Program-made: the position numbers and the translations under genes
Assembly: GCA_002633005.1 (NCBI GenBank)
Contig: NMRA01000237.1
Location: 769-64,768 of the forward strand
DNA length: 64,000 nucleotides
From: Phoronis australis
Taxonomy: Eukaryota; Phoronida; Phoronidae
Reading direction: 5' to 3'
Notes under the pieces: model-generated
Database searches by the model: none
What the model was told of the DNA's origin: nothing
Seen by the model: only the letters and a program-made list of their open reading frames with translations
Shown here: positions 1 to 9,839 of the stretch, piece after piece
Position numbering within the stretch: the stretch's first letter is position 1
Layout of the letters: the number at the start of each line of letters is the position of its first letter

Positions 1-691
1 TGATACCGCTAGCTGGCTGGGTACCACTGCAGACTCCCTCGACTCGATCACAACGATTACTATCAAATTGAGTACGTAATTTTCCCACAGGTAATGGTTT
101 CATCTAATTCTAAGAGTAATAGTTAGACTGTTCAGCTCATACAGGGAGCAATATCGTCATCAAAATGTTCAAGAAACGAATAAATTACCTGGTTAAGGCG
201 AACTTCTCTTCTTCGGAGCAGTACCGGAAACAGCTGATTAGTTGCCGAAAGGTCAAACCGCACAGCATTATGGGCAACATTCGTTTGTTTTGATCACGCA
301 GATTTTAAGAAAATAAAAAATAAAAGAAAAAATATGTACAGGCAGCAGATCGACCCCATACTTACGAAAAGTTCTAATTAAGTGTCAGAGAGTATGTTTC
401 AATGGTTTTTATGCAGATTCACGATGTTTTTAAAACGTCTACAAACGGATCATATGACTTTAATATGCAATGTATCTATTCGTCCCAGACACCTGTTAGG
501 CCAAAGGAAAAACGCAGCAGACAAATAGAACACGCTGGGTGCTTAAAGGAGAATACCACCCGATTTAATTAGTCTTTTTTGCCGTCTTAATCGGTCTATA
601 TCCACATCGCCTCGCATACGGTCGACCTTACCTTGCCAAGAGGTGTCGCGTTAACCTGTGAGGAAGGTGAGAAACGACGCTAGCGACGTCA
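1..691. other. No gene seen; unique-looking sequence
   Basis: I see no exon with convincing splice borders, no RNA gene and no obvious repeat copy in this stretch. Open frames are short and none resembles a known domain. Confidence 0.5.
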
Positions 692-1024
692 GTGGTTCAT
701 ATGCAGAGTGAATGCCGTTATGTTGCGGTGCATCGTTCCCGCTTGTCCGAACTAAGCAGCTGCGAGGAAAGCGGGTATATCGTTTTTTTTTTACTGCCTC
801 GAGAGTCCGAAATGCTTAGGAAGTGGCTCATGGTAGTAAAGAATGAAATGTACGCTGTAAATAGCAAATATGAGGCCGTGAAACATCTCCGTGTTTGTGG
901 CCTGCAGACGTCGCAGTGCCTGACGAATGCCGGCTTACCAAATAACTCCATACGTTCCGCTGTCCGAGCTTGTTCACGGCGCCTCTCTAGTACTTCTTCA
1001 TCACTGTATTCCTGTTCGAATTGA
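692..1024 (+). pseudogene. Possible decayed THAP-type zinc-finger relic
   Basis: The 110-codon frame reads weakly like a THAP domain. There is an early CRYVAV stretch, then a FFLLPRESEMLRKWL segment that resembles the THAP core (aromatic, proline, then R-x-W), and an RVCGL near the end that resembles the usual C-x2-H ending. The first zinc pair is incomplete and no C-x2-H is present, so it cannot be a working THAP finger. Three other places in the window carry clear THAP sequences, which makes a relic plausible. It may equally be a chance open frame, because no splice sites or flanking transposon ends were found. Confidence 0.25.
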
Positions 1025-3200
1025 TAGCCTGTAGAACTTAACGATCCACCTGCGAAGTCGGGACTGATGAGCTCTAGCTCGTCCTAAGTCGGGATTGCGA
1101 GTTGCCATGTTGGCGTTTATTAGTGAGCGTTCTGTTTCAAAATGTATTATTCTCACCCTAACCAATACTTATATAAAACTGAAACGAAGTCTGTCTCATT
1201 AGATGCAATTTGTAATGCCTTTGGAGTGTTCGTGAGTGCAAAGGATTTGAAAAGCCAACAATGAATAAAACACTGCGTTACCTGTCTTTAGGTGCAATAA
1301 AACTAATTGACGGGACACCTAGGCCTTGTGAGCTCATGCTAATTTCGTGTTTGCTGGCAGAAACTGTTGTGAAACAATTCGATTTCCATCCCACTGCCAG
1401 GTGTTAGGGGAATCTTTATTTACATTTACATTACTTAAATAATGATTGTCAATGTACAATTTCTGCCCTGACGGTGCTGCGGCCAAAGCGAAACCTCAGA
1501 ATTCGCGGCCCCCGACGAGTAAGTAGTTTTGCAGTTTCGTGGCTAATTTACCAACATAATCAGGTGCACATTACTTTGACTCACTAGTATAGTATTTTCT
1601 TGGCTGGAAGTTTAGTTTCCACTGAACTTTGGCTGGTTTATGTTCGTGATGTCTGATCAGTTTCCGAGCCACTGGCGGGGACAACGAGTCAATCCCGGGC
1701 CGGCCGCGACGGGCCTGATCGGGCTCCGAGCCACTGGCCAGGCTAACAAGCGTTTTGTGTTTAGAACTCAAAAAATCTCAAGTCTAAACAACACAGATCT
1801 AGGTTCTCCAGTCTGTATCTCATTGAAAATACTTCGAAATTATCTCCGAACAGACCCCAAACTCCTGCTACGGACCCGAGTTATTGGCCTGCCGAACATT
1901 GTAGGCTACGTGTGTCCAAATACCAATAACTGCGTAAGAGCGAAATAAAACAACACGTTTTTATAAGAACTCGGTGTATTTTTAAGGGTTTTACATCGAA
2001 GTTTGATGATTTATTGGTGTTCAACGATGACTTCAAGCGATAAGCTGACACCAGTAACCCATGTTGTGAACTGCTGAACAGACTGCGTGTGAAACCGATG
2101 ACGTCATTGGATAATTTCAACACCTCCGTCTGCCATCAGGTGTCAGGTAACGCAACCGTAAGTGTCGTTATGGAGTAGAACTACTCGATCTGAATTAATA
2201 CAAAGTAGGTTGTTTTTTGGGTGGCATGCTCCTTTAACAGTTTCGGCCCACGCCTTGGTCATCAAAATATTGTCCACTTGTTTTTTATTGCAAAACAAAG
2301 TACTGAGCACAACATTGATGTTGAAATTTTTGGTTCAAGCATTTTGAATTTATTTGAAGAAAATTAAAACACTTGAATTGACAGAGAATGGTCATCAATA
2401 AAGTAAAACATTGACTTTATTTCACTATATTGCATTGTTACACATACAACACAGCCAAGATATAATCAAAAACAAAAGAAGAGATTGAGCAATAAAATGC
2501 AAATACAACTTGGGTATTTTTTAGTGTTAAAGGTGAGAAAAAAAATCGAACAATACGATATTGGGTAATTTATTAGAACAATTGTATCAAGGTTCAATGA
2601 TCAACTTGCACCGACAAAGTCTCAAAGGGTTACAGTTCTGTTTTGGCTGACAAGGTGTTAACAGAGAATGAAGAAAAACTGAAAAGAAAAAGAAAGACAG
2701 CAGAGAGAAGTGGTGTTAAGAACAACAAGAGCAAAAAAAAAAATAGAGAGGACACAAATAGAAAATAAGTAAGGTCTATCTGGAATAAAACAATTGTGAC
2801 TTATTTTTCAGAACTGAGATTCTAAATCAATTTTAATCGATTTAAAAATCGATATCATACTAGCAAAACAGTTTGTGGTTGAAGTAGAATTGCTGTTAAC
2901 CACTTTCCACTATTTTCTTGGCCTTTTTCTGTGTGGTTTTCTGTTCTTTCAAAAGGCGGCAGCATGTGACGACCATAGGTGTCATTATAAAATGGCTGCC
3001 GAAAAGCAATGCACAGTTCAAACAACTCGGCATAAATAAAAGAAAACTTTTGAATCAACTAATACTATGGATTTGTGAGAGTCAAATCAAGTTCTATGCA
3101 GAACATAATTCTGAAGTGAAATAATTGGGTGAGTACGACAACAAGCCGGTTTTATGCTTAGGCGGACGACCATTGGGTTCCCGAGTATACAAAGGCGTAA
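1025..3200. other. No gene seen; AT-rich intergenic DNA
   Basis: Short AT-rich tracts and simple A-runs (for example 2540-2560 and 2660-2760) dominate. A small internal duplication of the text around GAGCCACTGGC occurs at 1664 and 1727. No exon, RNA gene or complete transposon is recognised. Confidence 0.45.
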
Positions 3201-3224
3201 TATTTTCAGGGCTCCTTTCAGGAA

Positions 3225-4560
3225 GCGACATAAATGGTCAGTAAACGACACATTTCTCGGAAGTTTTGAAGGCAAAGTTTCTGAAATAGTGCTGCAGTGG
3301 TAAAATTAGAGGTAAGTAAGCGCCCAAAGCCCACCGTATCACCTTGAGCAATGAACGTAACTTAGGGTGCGTAGGCGCTACGTTCAAATGCCAAAAGGTG
3401 GTTGGCTGCGCCTACGTGTGCCTACGCCCCACTACAGCACTGTTCTGAGAGCGACACGAATGGCCAGTAAACGACACATTTCAAAGTCCCCAGGAATGTG
3501 TCGATTACTAGCCATTTGTGTCTATTTCTAAAAGGATAGCCTTGAAACATAGCAAAGGACAGCAAATGGATACGGCGGTCAACGCCGTCAAGACGGCCTG
3601 CACGCTCTGCGCAGGCCGGAGTGAAACGCTTCAGACCCCCCTTCAGTGCAGATCTAGCTGCCCCAGCGTATCTGCGGAAATTTCAGAGTCCCCAGAAATG
3701 TGTCGTTTATTAGCCATTGGTGTCGCTTTCTCAAAGGAGACTCGAAAATATAACAAACTACGCAAGCAAACCCTACGGCGGTCCACGCGGTCAAGTCGGC
3801 CTGCGGGATCTGCGCTTCAGTGGAAGGGACCGAAGCACTGCAGTACCCCTGCAAATCTGTCCCAGAATATGTCGTTCGTTGGCAACTTGTGTCACTTTCT
3901 CAAAAATGCCTTAGTAATGTAACAAATTACGCAAGTGTCAGGAGTGGACTGACACTGTTCGTAGTTTTATGATTTTGTTCTATTCTGTTTGTGTTATTGA
4001 TTGGCATGACCCCTGACGTCAGCACAATGATGATGTAGTTTGTTTACTACAGAATAGTGTGAAATATTCTAGAAGAATCTAGCATATAAGTAATTAATGT
4101 AATCTGAAACATTCTACAGCCTAGTATATGTTTGTAGAGTGCCGGATTTGGTCGAGTCCGGAAAGTTCTAGAATGTGCTTGAATTGGTGAAGAGTTCTAG
4201 AACAATGCATTAGTCTGTAAATACACAACCACGGGTTTGCGAGAATTAGTTGAAAGTTGAAAACCAGTTAGTTACGAGAGAGTTACAGTTGAGTTTCTGG
4301 AAGTGTCTCAGAAGTTCATCACACGTCAAGGCTTCGCAGCGGGCACTGGCTGAGGCGTAGAACAGACATTACGTCGGAAGTTTTGTTTGAGTAGGCTTGT
4401 GAACGTACGGCAGAGATTAATAAAGCGATTAACTCGAACCAGTCTTCAGTCTATAGTCGCCCCCAAAGCTATTAGTCTGTAACAACCTGCGCCCACCCTA
4501 ACACGGGTAAAAACGTGACGGCAAGCGAACGTTACGGTACCCTCTGATACAGCGCCACCT
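3225..4560. repeat. Tandem and inverted repeat block of roughly 180-200-bp units
   Basis: A unit beginning near the words GTCCCCAGAAATGTGTCG recurs at about 3486, 3688 and 3866. Each copy carries a GCCATTxGTGTC segment, an AACAAAxTACGCAAG segment and then a GCGGTC-rich part. Inverted pieces of the same text (TAAACGACACATTTC) sit at about 3240 and 3465. The third copy is split at 3935 by a solo LTR and resumes at 4521, where GCAAGCGAACGTTACGG continues the alignment with GCAAGCAAACCCTACGG of the second copy. The open frames here are by-products of the repetition. Confidence 0.7.
3936..4520 (+). mobile_element. Solo LTR of a retrotransposon, about 585 bp, with a 5-bp target duplication
   Basis: The block starts TGTCAGGAG and ends AAACGTGACG, so the usual TG...CA ends are present apart from the last base. 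It is bounded on both sides by the direct repeat GCAAG (3931-3935 and 4521-4525). A TATA-like CATATAAG lies near 4082 and an AATAAA signal at 4419-4424, in the order expected for promoter and polyadenylation signal of an LTR. No gag or pol coding sequence adjoins it, so it is a solo LTR left by LTR-LTR recombination. Gypsy-type origin is a guess from the ends. The insertion splits a copy of the surrounding tandem repeat, which gives an independent check of both borders. Confidence 0.75.
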
Positions 4561-5700
4561 ATACTGAAAAGTGGCCCTGTGGAACATTTTCACGAAAGAC
4601 GTCGCTCTAGTCGGTTGGCGACTAGTCTTTCACATATGGCGCATCACATTTATAAAATACCGCAAAAAACGGGTGATGAGGTTAGATCACGCGAGATCAT
4701 ATGGGTTCGTATCCGCGCCAAATAAACCGCAGAAAAAAGATTCGTCATTACTGTAATTTGAATGATTTTTGTAGAAGTCTCAAATTTTCCTTCGGAGATG
4801 AAAGTTATCTCCAGTCCAGTAGATAAGATGGCCGTATGACTGAAGTATACACATCTACAGATAACGGTCATCTCCAAGGGGAAACTTGACGCTATAAAAA
4901 ACTGAGGTGTCCCCAATGTTCTCGGAAGTGAACGTATCCTGAACTAATCATTCTCCAGGTTGACTTGTAGTATTAATGAAGTTCACGCATGCGCAAATAA
5001 GGAGAAAATGGCTTAATGAACATCATACCGAACAAAATCAGACAATCAGAAGTAACGACGTCACCGTAAAGCGTTCAGGATATGGATTAAGATTAGCTGC
5101 GTTCCGTAGACCATGTTTCTTGCAAGATAGAGCCATGCATGAGAAGCGAAGCACGCGATCATACTAGCTTCACTCTCGCAAGTGTATGACTCTTCGGAAA
5201 GCTCTCCTGTTGTTTTCTGAAAAATGCTCGTGACACGTTACATCTTACAAACTGCAATGATAAGGACCACGTGCCTTCGTCATCCTATTTAGAAGTCTGT
5301 GCGTACATAGATTATAGACAACAGATTCGCAACTCCGGCATATTCTTACGAGCTGAGTTGACCTCTCCTGACCTATCTGCTGCAGTTTCCGGTCAGTTTT
5401 AATTTGACGAGAAATACCTGCATCTACTTTACTGTCCAAAACAGCGAAAAAAACATTAATTTATATTAATTTCGGTATTGAAACGCTCTTCAAAATCTTT
5501 CAATAGTAGAAGTGTTGGTATTGTGAGTACTTTTGGCAATGCTACTGGTAATTAATTTCAAAATTCAAACTTCGGTTCCGACCCTTTATGTCGTCTGCTT
5601 GCCCAATAGCAGCATAGTTATCGGACAGTTTTTGATTTACGGTTCACATAGGCCTACTGAGAAAACTACGAAAGCGTGTTGATAAATCAACATTCTCAAG
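4526..5700. other. Intergenic DNA with fragments of a dispersed repeat
   Basis: The text GCGTTCCGTAGACC at about 5099, followed by a segment rich in GCAAGAT, recurs at about 26157 and 39509 in similar context, so a short dispersed repeat is present. The stretch 4775-4885 holds small inverted words around GAGATGAAAGTTATCTCC. No exon or RNA gene is recognised. Confidence 0.4.
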
Positions 5701-5706
5701 TGAGCA

Positions 5707-5715
5707 GTTCTTCTG
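5707..5715 (-). promoter_or_regulatory. Histone downstream element-like purine motif
   Basis: Reading the minus strand, CAGAAGAAC begins 13 bases past the end of the second stem-loop, after ACTCA and eight further bases. This is the position and composition of the U7 snRNA-binding histone downstream element, whose sea-urchin form is CAAGAAAGA. It supports the idea that the stem-loop is a working 3'-end signal rather than a chance palindrome. No U7 RNA was seen in this window. Confidence 0.5.
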
Positions 5716-5728
5716 GGCAGTGTTGAGT

Positions 5729-5744
5729 GGCCCTTAAAAGGGCC
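5729..5744 (-). terminator. Histone-type 3' stem-loop (canonical copy)
   Basis: On the minus strand the sequence is GGCCCT, loop TTTA, AGGGCC: a six-pair stem with a four-base loop, as in replication-dependent histone mRNAs. The flanks are CCAAC before and ACTCA after, close to the CCAAA/ACCCA flanks that bind SLBP and guide cleavage. On the plus strand loop and flanks do not fit, so orientation is clear. It lies about 50 bases past the stop codon of the PHD-finger frame at 6113-5796, a normal distance for a histone-type gene. No histone coding sequence is present nearby. Confidence 0.75.
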
Positions 5745-5769
5745 GTTGGTTGTAGGTATAGCGTGAAAT

Positions 5770-5785
5770 GGTTCTTAAAAGAACC
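5770..5785 (-). terminator. Second histone-type stem-loop, variant stem
   Basis: Minus-strand sequence GGTTCT, loop TTTA, AGAACC, preceded by TTCAAC and followed by ATTTCAC. Stem length, loop and the upstream CAAC match the histone 3' element; the downstream flank is weaker than in the neighbouring copy. The stem bases differ from the other copy at paired positions (CC to TT with GG to AA), so pairing is kept. It begins about ten bases after the stop codon of the upstream frame. Confidence 0.6.
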
Positions 5786-5795
5786 GTTGAATAAT

Positions 5796-6113
5796 TCAAC
5801 ATAAATCACACAGTATGCCATGCTCACTCAAGTACTGAAGGTCCTCTTCATTAAAGTTTTCATCTGGAAAGGTTGGATGAAAACAGAGGAGATGACAATA
5901 TCGATGACAGTTGTAACACCTTAGATAGATATCACCGTTCACCAACGTTGTCACGAACCCTGCATCGTTCAGTTCTTGTTCCTGTATCCACAAATAATCC
6001 TGAACTGTAGGAAAAAAATGACAAACAACACAACGAATCAAATTTCGAAAATCATCGCCTTCGTACGATTCCGTGTTGCTGTCACCAGACTGATGTTCTT
6101 CTCCAACGTCCAT
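5796..6113 (-). CDS. Small PHD-type zinc-finger protein, intronless, histone-like 3' end
   Basis: From ATG at 6113 the frame encodes 105 residues. An acidic N-terminus of about 25 residues is followed by a cysteine/histidine set: CVVC, then about 35 residues on CYNC, then HLLC, and finally CDLC at the very C-terminus. C-x2-C ... C-x2-C-x4-H-x2-C ... C-x2-C is the C4HC3 order of PHD fingers, with an enlarged first loop. PHD fingers usually read histone tails in the nucleus; I infer a chromatin link only from this and from the 3' stem-loops. No introns are needed. A further in-frame TTG lies upstream at 6134, but ATG at 6113 is the sensible start. It could also be the coding part of an uncharacterised mobile element; I do not recognise a specific family. 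Confidence 0.6.
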   Translation of the reverse strand: MDVGEEHQSGDSNTESYEGDDFRNLIRCVVCHFFPTVQDYLWIQEQELNDAGFVTTLVNGDIYLRCYNCHRYCHLLCFHPTFPDENFNEEDLQYLSEHGILCDLC

Positions 6114-6270
6114 CGTAAAAAATCGACGTTGCAAGTGATGGAAACTTGTCTACGCTCTCGTCCTTTGTTTCTAACCTTTAACCCATTTTTTAATAAAGGG
6201 GTGTACTGTTTTTGGCTCATGTTGATAGTGCATAATCTATGGTTTTACAATGTATTAATAGTGTTAAATG

Positions 6271-6280
6271 CATATATATG
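6271..6280 (-). promoter_or_regulatory. TATA-like box upstream of the PHD-finger frame
   Basis: The minus strand reads CATATATATG here, about 160 bases before the ATG at 6113. A transcript starting about 30 bases downstream would contain an upstream ATG (6220) in another frame. This is a candidate only; AT-rich DNA produces such motifs by chance. Confidence 0.3.
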
Positions 6281-6610
6281 AACTGGTCTCATTGAGGTGC
6301 ACAGCAAATAAATTAACTATAACAAATTAAAGTTTTGAAAATATAAAGAGCAGTAACAGACTCCCTAAAAATTAGGCTTGTTTTCGAAAGGTTTGCGCCA
6401 TTGGTGATCCGATTGGTTCAATCGCTTGCGGCGGGAAAATTGATAGACCCAGTTATTGTGCGCGTGTACACTGTATCAATGCTTTGTATCTTATTCTTAT
6501 TTGTCTAATCTGTTGATACAGTAAATTTCCTTATTTATGCCCATCCTGATTTAACCCCGACTTGAGCTCCTTGGGTTTTACCATATTGGGGCTGTCCAGG
6601 GACTCACGTG

Positions 6611-6749
6611 CATGCGCGCACCCAGTCTTCAAAATGGGGGGCTCGAATTCCTGACGTTATGGACCTGTTGTTAACAAGAGAGCGGGCAGACTTTTTTGCC
6701 CACTTCGCCAAGGGGGGGGGCTCGAACCCCCCCTCTGAGTGCGCGCATG
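6611..6749. mobile_element. Short inverted-repeat element, CATGCGCGCACCCA family, copy A
   Basis: It starts CATGCGCGCACCCAGTC and ends TGAGTGCGCGCATG, giving inverted ends of about 14 bp. Both sides carry ACGTG as a perfect 5-bp direct repeat. The interior has G- and C-runs and the words GGGGGGCTCGAA near the left end, shared with the copies at 7029 and 38703. It encodes nothing and must have been moved by a transposase made elsewhere. Confidence 0.75.
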
Positions 6750-7028
6750 ACGTGGTGCTTACTCGAATGAGTTTCATTTTAGCGGCTATTTCCAATTGTG
6801 TAGGTGAAGTAAATTAACAAAGTGGATGATTATCATCACCGGTATTTCATCATTAGTATTTTTGTCGGCCTCTCAAGTTTTCCGTGGCTAGGGATTGTCA
6901 CATCTGTAAGGTAGACGTGTTTCAGTGAACCTCCATGTTTGTGGCGTTATTTATACCTGACCAAACTTTGAAAAAGAAGCCCGCGTTTAAACCAGGAGCT
7001 GCATTGGGTGCAATTTGTGTAGACGTTT

Positions 7029-7185
7029 CATGCGCGCACCCAGCCTCTAATACGGGGGCTCGAATCTCTGGCAAAGTGGACCTTTTGCTAACAAAAAGCG
7101 TGAGAACTAAAATAAAAAACGGGGTGCTGCCGTATTGTGGACTTTCGTCTCTTTCTCTTGGACTTTTCCCCTGGGTGCGCGCATG
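7029..7185. mobile_element. Short inverted-repeat element, CATGCGCGCACCCA family, copy B
   Basis: Ends are CATGCGCGCACCCAGCC and CTGGGTGCGCGCATG, and the flanks carry CGTTT as a perfect 5-bp direct repeat. The interior shares the TTTTGCTAACAAAA segment with the copy at 38703. Confidence 0.8.
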
Positions 7186-7950
7186 CGTTTGTCTACGTTG
7201 CTAGTTTTTATAAAGGTGGGCCTGTCTGTAGCCAACTACGGTAAATTCATAAAAGGTCACGTGCAGTGCAACTCAAGTTCATTACAAATTAAAAATCCGA
7301 ACTTTCAAACCGTTTGATCTGAGTTGACATCTCAAATCAAAATTATGAAAATGCCACATAAAAGTATGAAATTGAAAATTAGCACACGTCAGCTTCACGT
7401 CCCTACCACCCCCTTTATCTTGCTTGCTACCTCTTAGGGTTCATTTCCCTTGCTTCCGAGGTTTTTCGTTATTCTGGTATTTTCATAGACTGCAGCGTAC
7501 TTGGCTAAGATGGTTCAAGTTTTGTGCGGCATACAGTCGACATAAATAATTGAGTATGTAACCTGCTGTTGAATTGCGGGATAGATTTTGACAGGTCCAG
7601 GTATTTATTTCTGAAGTATTAATGTAATCTTTATTTATGTTAAAGGTTTTACTAGCGTCCTATTTATTTGTACACGAATGTGAATTTGTTGAAATCGCTG
7701 ATCCAAATCCTGGCCAAATCTGCGCATTATGCTGAGACCAACCGTCTGATCAGGGCCACCTAAGAGTAATTTGGTTAATTCGCTCACTAGACTATGGCTG
7801 AAGGTCCTCGTAAGGACAAGAGTTCACCAGTCACTACCATTGGAAGAAATTTAGCGGACATTTTTCGTCAAAAAGTTTACCAGATAGTTTTCATCAAAAC
7901 GGAGAAAAGAAAAATGGATTTGTGAAGACAGGATTAAGTAGTAGGCCTAC
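7186..7950. other. No gene seen; downstream of the THAP exon
   Basis: If the THAP exon at 8157-7951 belongs to a live gene, its next exons should lie here or further left on the minus strand. I did not find a convincing continuation. Confidence 0.4.
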
Positions 7951-8157
7951 CAGAGCCTCTTAAAAAACACCCATCTTCGAAGTGTCGTGAACAAATGTAT
8001 GGGTTTTTTTTTTGGAAGAAAAACTTCCATTCACGTCGACGCAAGAACATAACTTTTTCTCCCAAAGCGGATTTTGTGGTCTTCGTACACTATGGAAGCT
8101 AACGCCTCTGCATTTCGCCTGCGTAGCCGAACAACCGGCCACACAGCAACCGACCAT
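7951..8157 (-). pseudogene. THAP zinc-finger first exon with a one-base slip in an A-run
   Basis: From ATG at 8157 the frame reads MVGCCVAGC, then SFH, a tryptophan in NPLWEK, and reaches a run of ten A at about 8003-8012. After that run the frame in use ends early, but the next frame reads NPYICSRHFEDGCFL, the standard THAP ending with the C-x2-H zinc ligands. A run one base longer would join both halves into a complete C2CH finger with 46 residues between the second and third ligand, within the family range. The exon can end at CTCTG|GTAGGC (7951). THAP proteins bind DNA and occur both as host regulators and as transposases. The slip may be an assembly error in a homopolymer or a true lesion. 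No transposon ends flank it, so a host gene is possible. Confidence 0.6.
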
Positions 8158-9197
8158 GATTAGCAGATTACGTACTTGCCGGAAATTACACCAGATAATT
8201 GAGCCAGGTATCGCCAGTGAATAATGACGTAAAGGCTTGTGCGTAAGACCACAGATTTCGTCCATTGAAAGTAAACGGAGTTGGCGGTCCATGTACTATA
8301 GTCTATGGTGCGTACAGGCATTTCTGGTTGCGCTTAAGTGGCTGTACGTTTGCTTTGCTCAAGTTGCTGTGAACTCATTTCCAGTTAAAAAATATAAACT
8401 TTTGATTTGGGTCACTCACTGTAGTAAAACTGATCTTAAACTGTCATACATTCAGATGGAAGTCAATTTAGTACACACTTTCCTGGGATTTGAAGTGCGT
8501 TCTGGTTTGGAGGACTGGCCTGAGACCACTTTCGGTGCACCAACTAACCAGCCGAGTAAAGACAACTTCATATTGAGTCTAGCATCAAGCAATAATGAAC
8601 TGTCAATTTTTCTCAGCCCAGGGATCCATTATCATCAGACGAAAGGCAAATTTGAGGCCTATTTTGTAATCATGAGTTGTGTAAATCAAAAAGGGTTTTC
8701 TGCAGAAGGCGGGATTGTAGCGCTTACTGCACAGAGGGAAAAATAACCGCGTTTTCAAATACATTTATTTTATTAGTTATGTACAAAGTGAATTCATACC
8801 TATTTAACACCACTTTAATAAATTGCATTGTCCAGCTACTTGCATGGTTCAGAAATACACTGAAATACCTAATGACATACGACAGATGTCATGTTTTCAA
8901 TGTCGAGTGACTGGTCATGTGAAGTACAAACCGATTCGTACCGTCACGTGACATGCATGTTTGAAAACAATTCCCTGTATTGCGGCACTCTTAGTGGGTG
9001 TAAACGTCCCAATATACATATCAATGCCTTTGCTTAAAAAATTCAATTTGAATATGACTTCTTCACACTGAAACATGGACAAAGGGCCCCTCTAATATAC
9101 TGGTAAAAACCTCCACGTGGTGACGTGTTACTTGGAAGTTAGAAAAGTGCCACATGACTCTTATTCTAGAAACGAGGTTGTTTCCAGTTCTGCCACT

Positions 9198-9360
9198 CCA
9201 GCGTCCCGTTCAGTAGCGCTAGGACCTCGCTAAAACGCAAGACTTTGTGAGATTTCGTGAGACATTGCCGTATATTTTAAATTAGAACACGTGACTTTGA
9301 CTAGATTTTAGCTAGATCATAGCGTAGGTCCTAGCCTTACTGAACGCACGCCAGGTAACC
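9198..9360. mobile_element. Short palindromic element, CGTTCAGTAG..GCTAGGACCT family, copy 1
   Basis: CGTTCAGTAGCGCTAGGACCT at the left is matched by AGGTCCTAGCCTTACTGAACG at the right. A second copy in inverted orientation lies at 46955-47115 and shares the interior text around CACGTGACTTTGA. It has no coding capacity. Confidence 0.65.
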
Positions 9361-9789
9361 AACACTTTAGCTTCAGCGAAGATTTTGACATAGATAATGC
9401 CTCAAAGCAGAGAATTGAATGTTTCTTTTTTCTTAATCGAAACTGTACTCATTTTGAAAGTAAAACAATAGAACGCAATTGTTGAAGAAATGCTACCTGC
9501 TCCGGGGCACATGCTCAGGCTTAAAGGCGAAGGCAACCTTTTTTCATGTCATTTTTAGCAAAAATAAGGTTCGTTGATTATCCCAGACATATTTTTAACT
9601 TATTTACTGCTTTTCGTAATTTAATTAATTACTCGTCGTCTACTCCGGAAGTGACGTTTTGGGTGGCAAGAATTTCGCGCCAATTTCTTTTCATATAGTC
9701 TGACTTTGAGAGCAGTCGAGTCAGTCATTGTTCTACCTCGGTTGTGATAAGTTCGGTCGTCGTTTGATTTTGCATACGAGTAAGTCAAT

Positions 9790-9838
9790 ATGCCAAGCTG
9801 TTGCTGCGTACTGGGGTGTACACACTATCGTCTTACGT
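9790..9838 (+). pseudogene. THAP start fragment in the left arm
   Basis: MPSCCCVLGCTHYRLT is the first 16 codons of the THAP finger found in the right arm and in the element at 41524. The sequence then leaves the family at the fold-back junction, so only the first zinc-ligand pair remains. Confidence 0.7.
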
Positions 9839-9839
9839 A

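Noticed and set aside
1060-1100. CTGATGAG text resembling a hammerhead ribozyme core
   Set aside because: The required GAAAC segment after stem II is missing (CGTCCT instead), and closing stems do not form. The similar text near 12356 fails in the same way.
8237-8746. A 169-codon open frame on the plus strand
   Set aside because: No recognised domain, no splice border, poor start context, and it overlaps the upstream region of the THAP exon on the other strand. Length alone is not enough in a 64-kb window.
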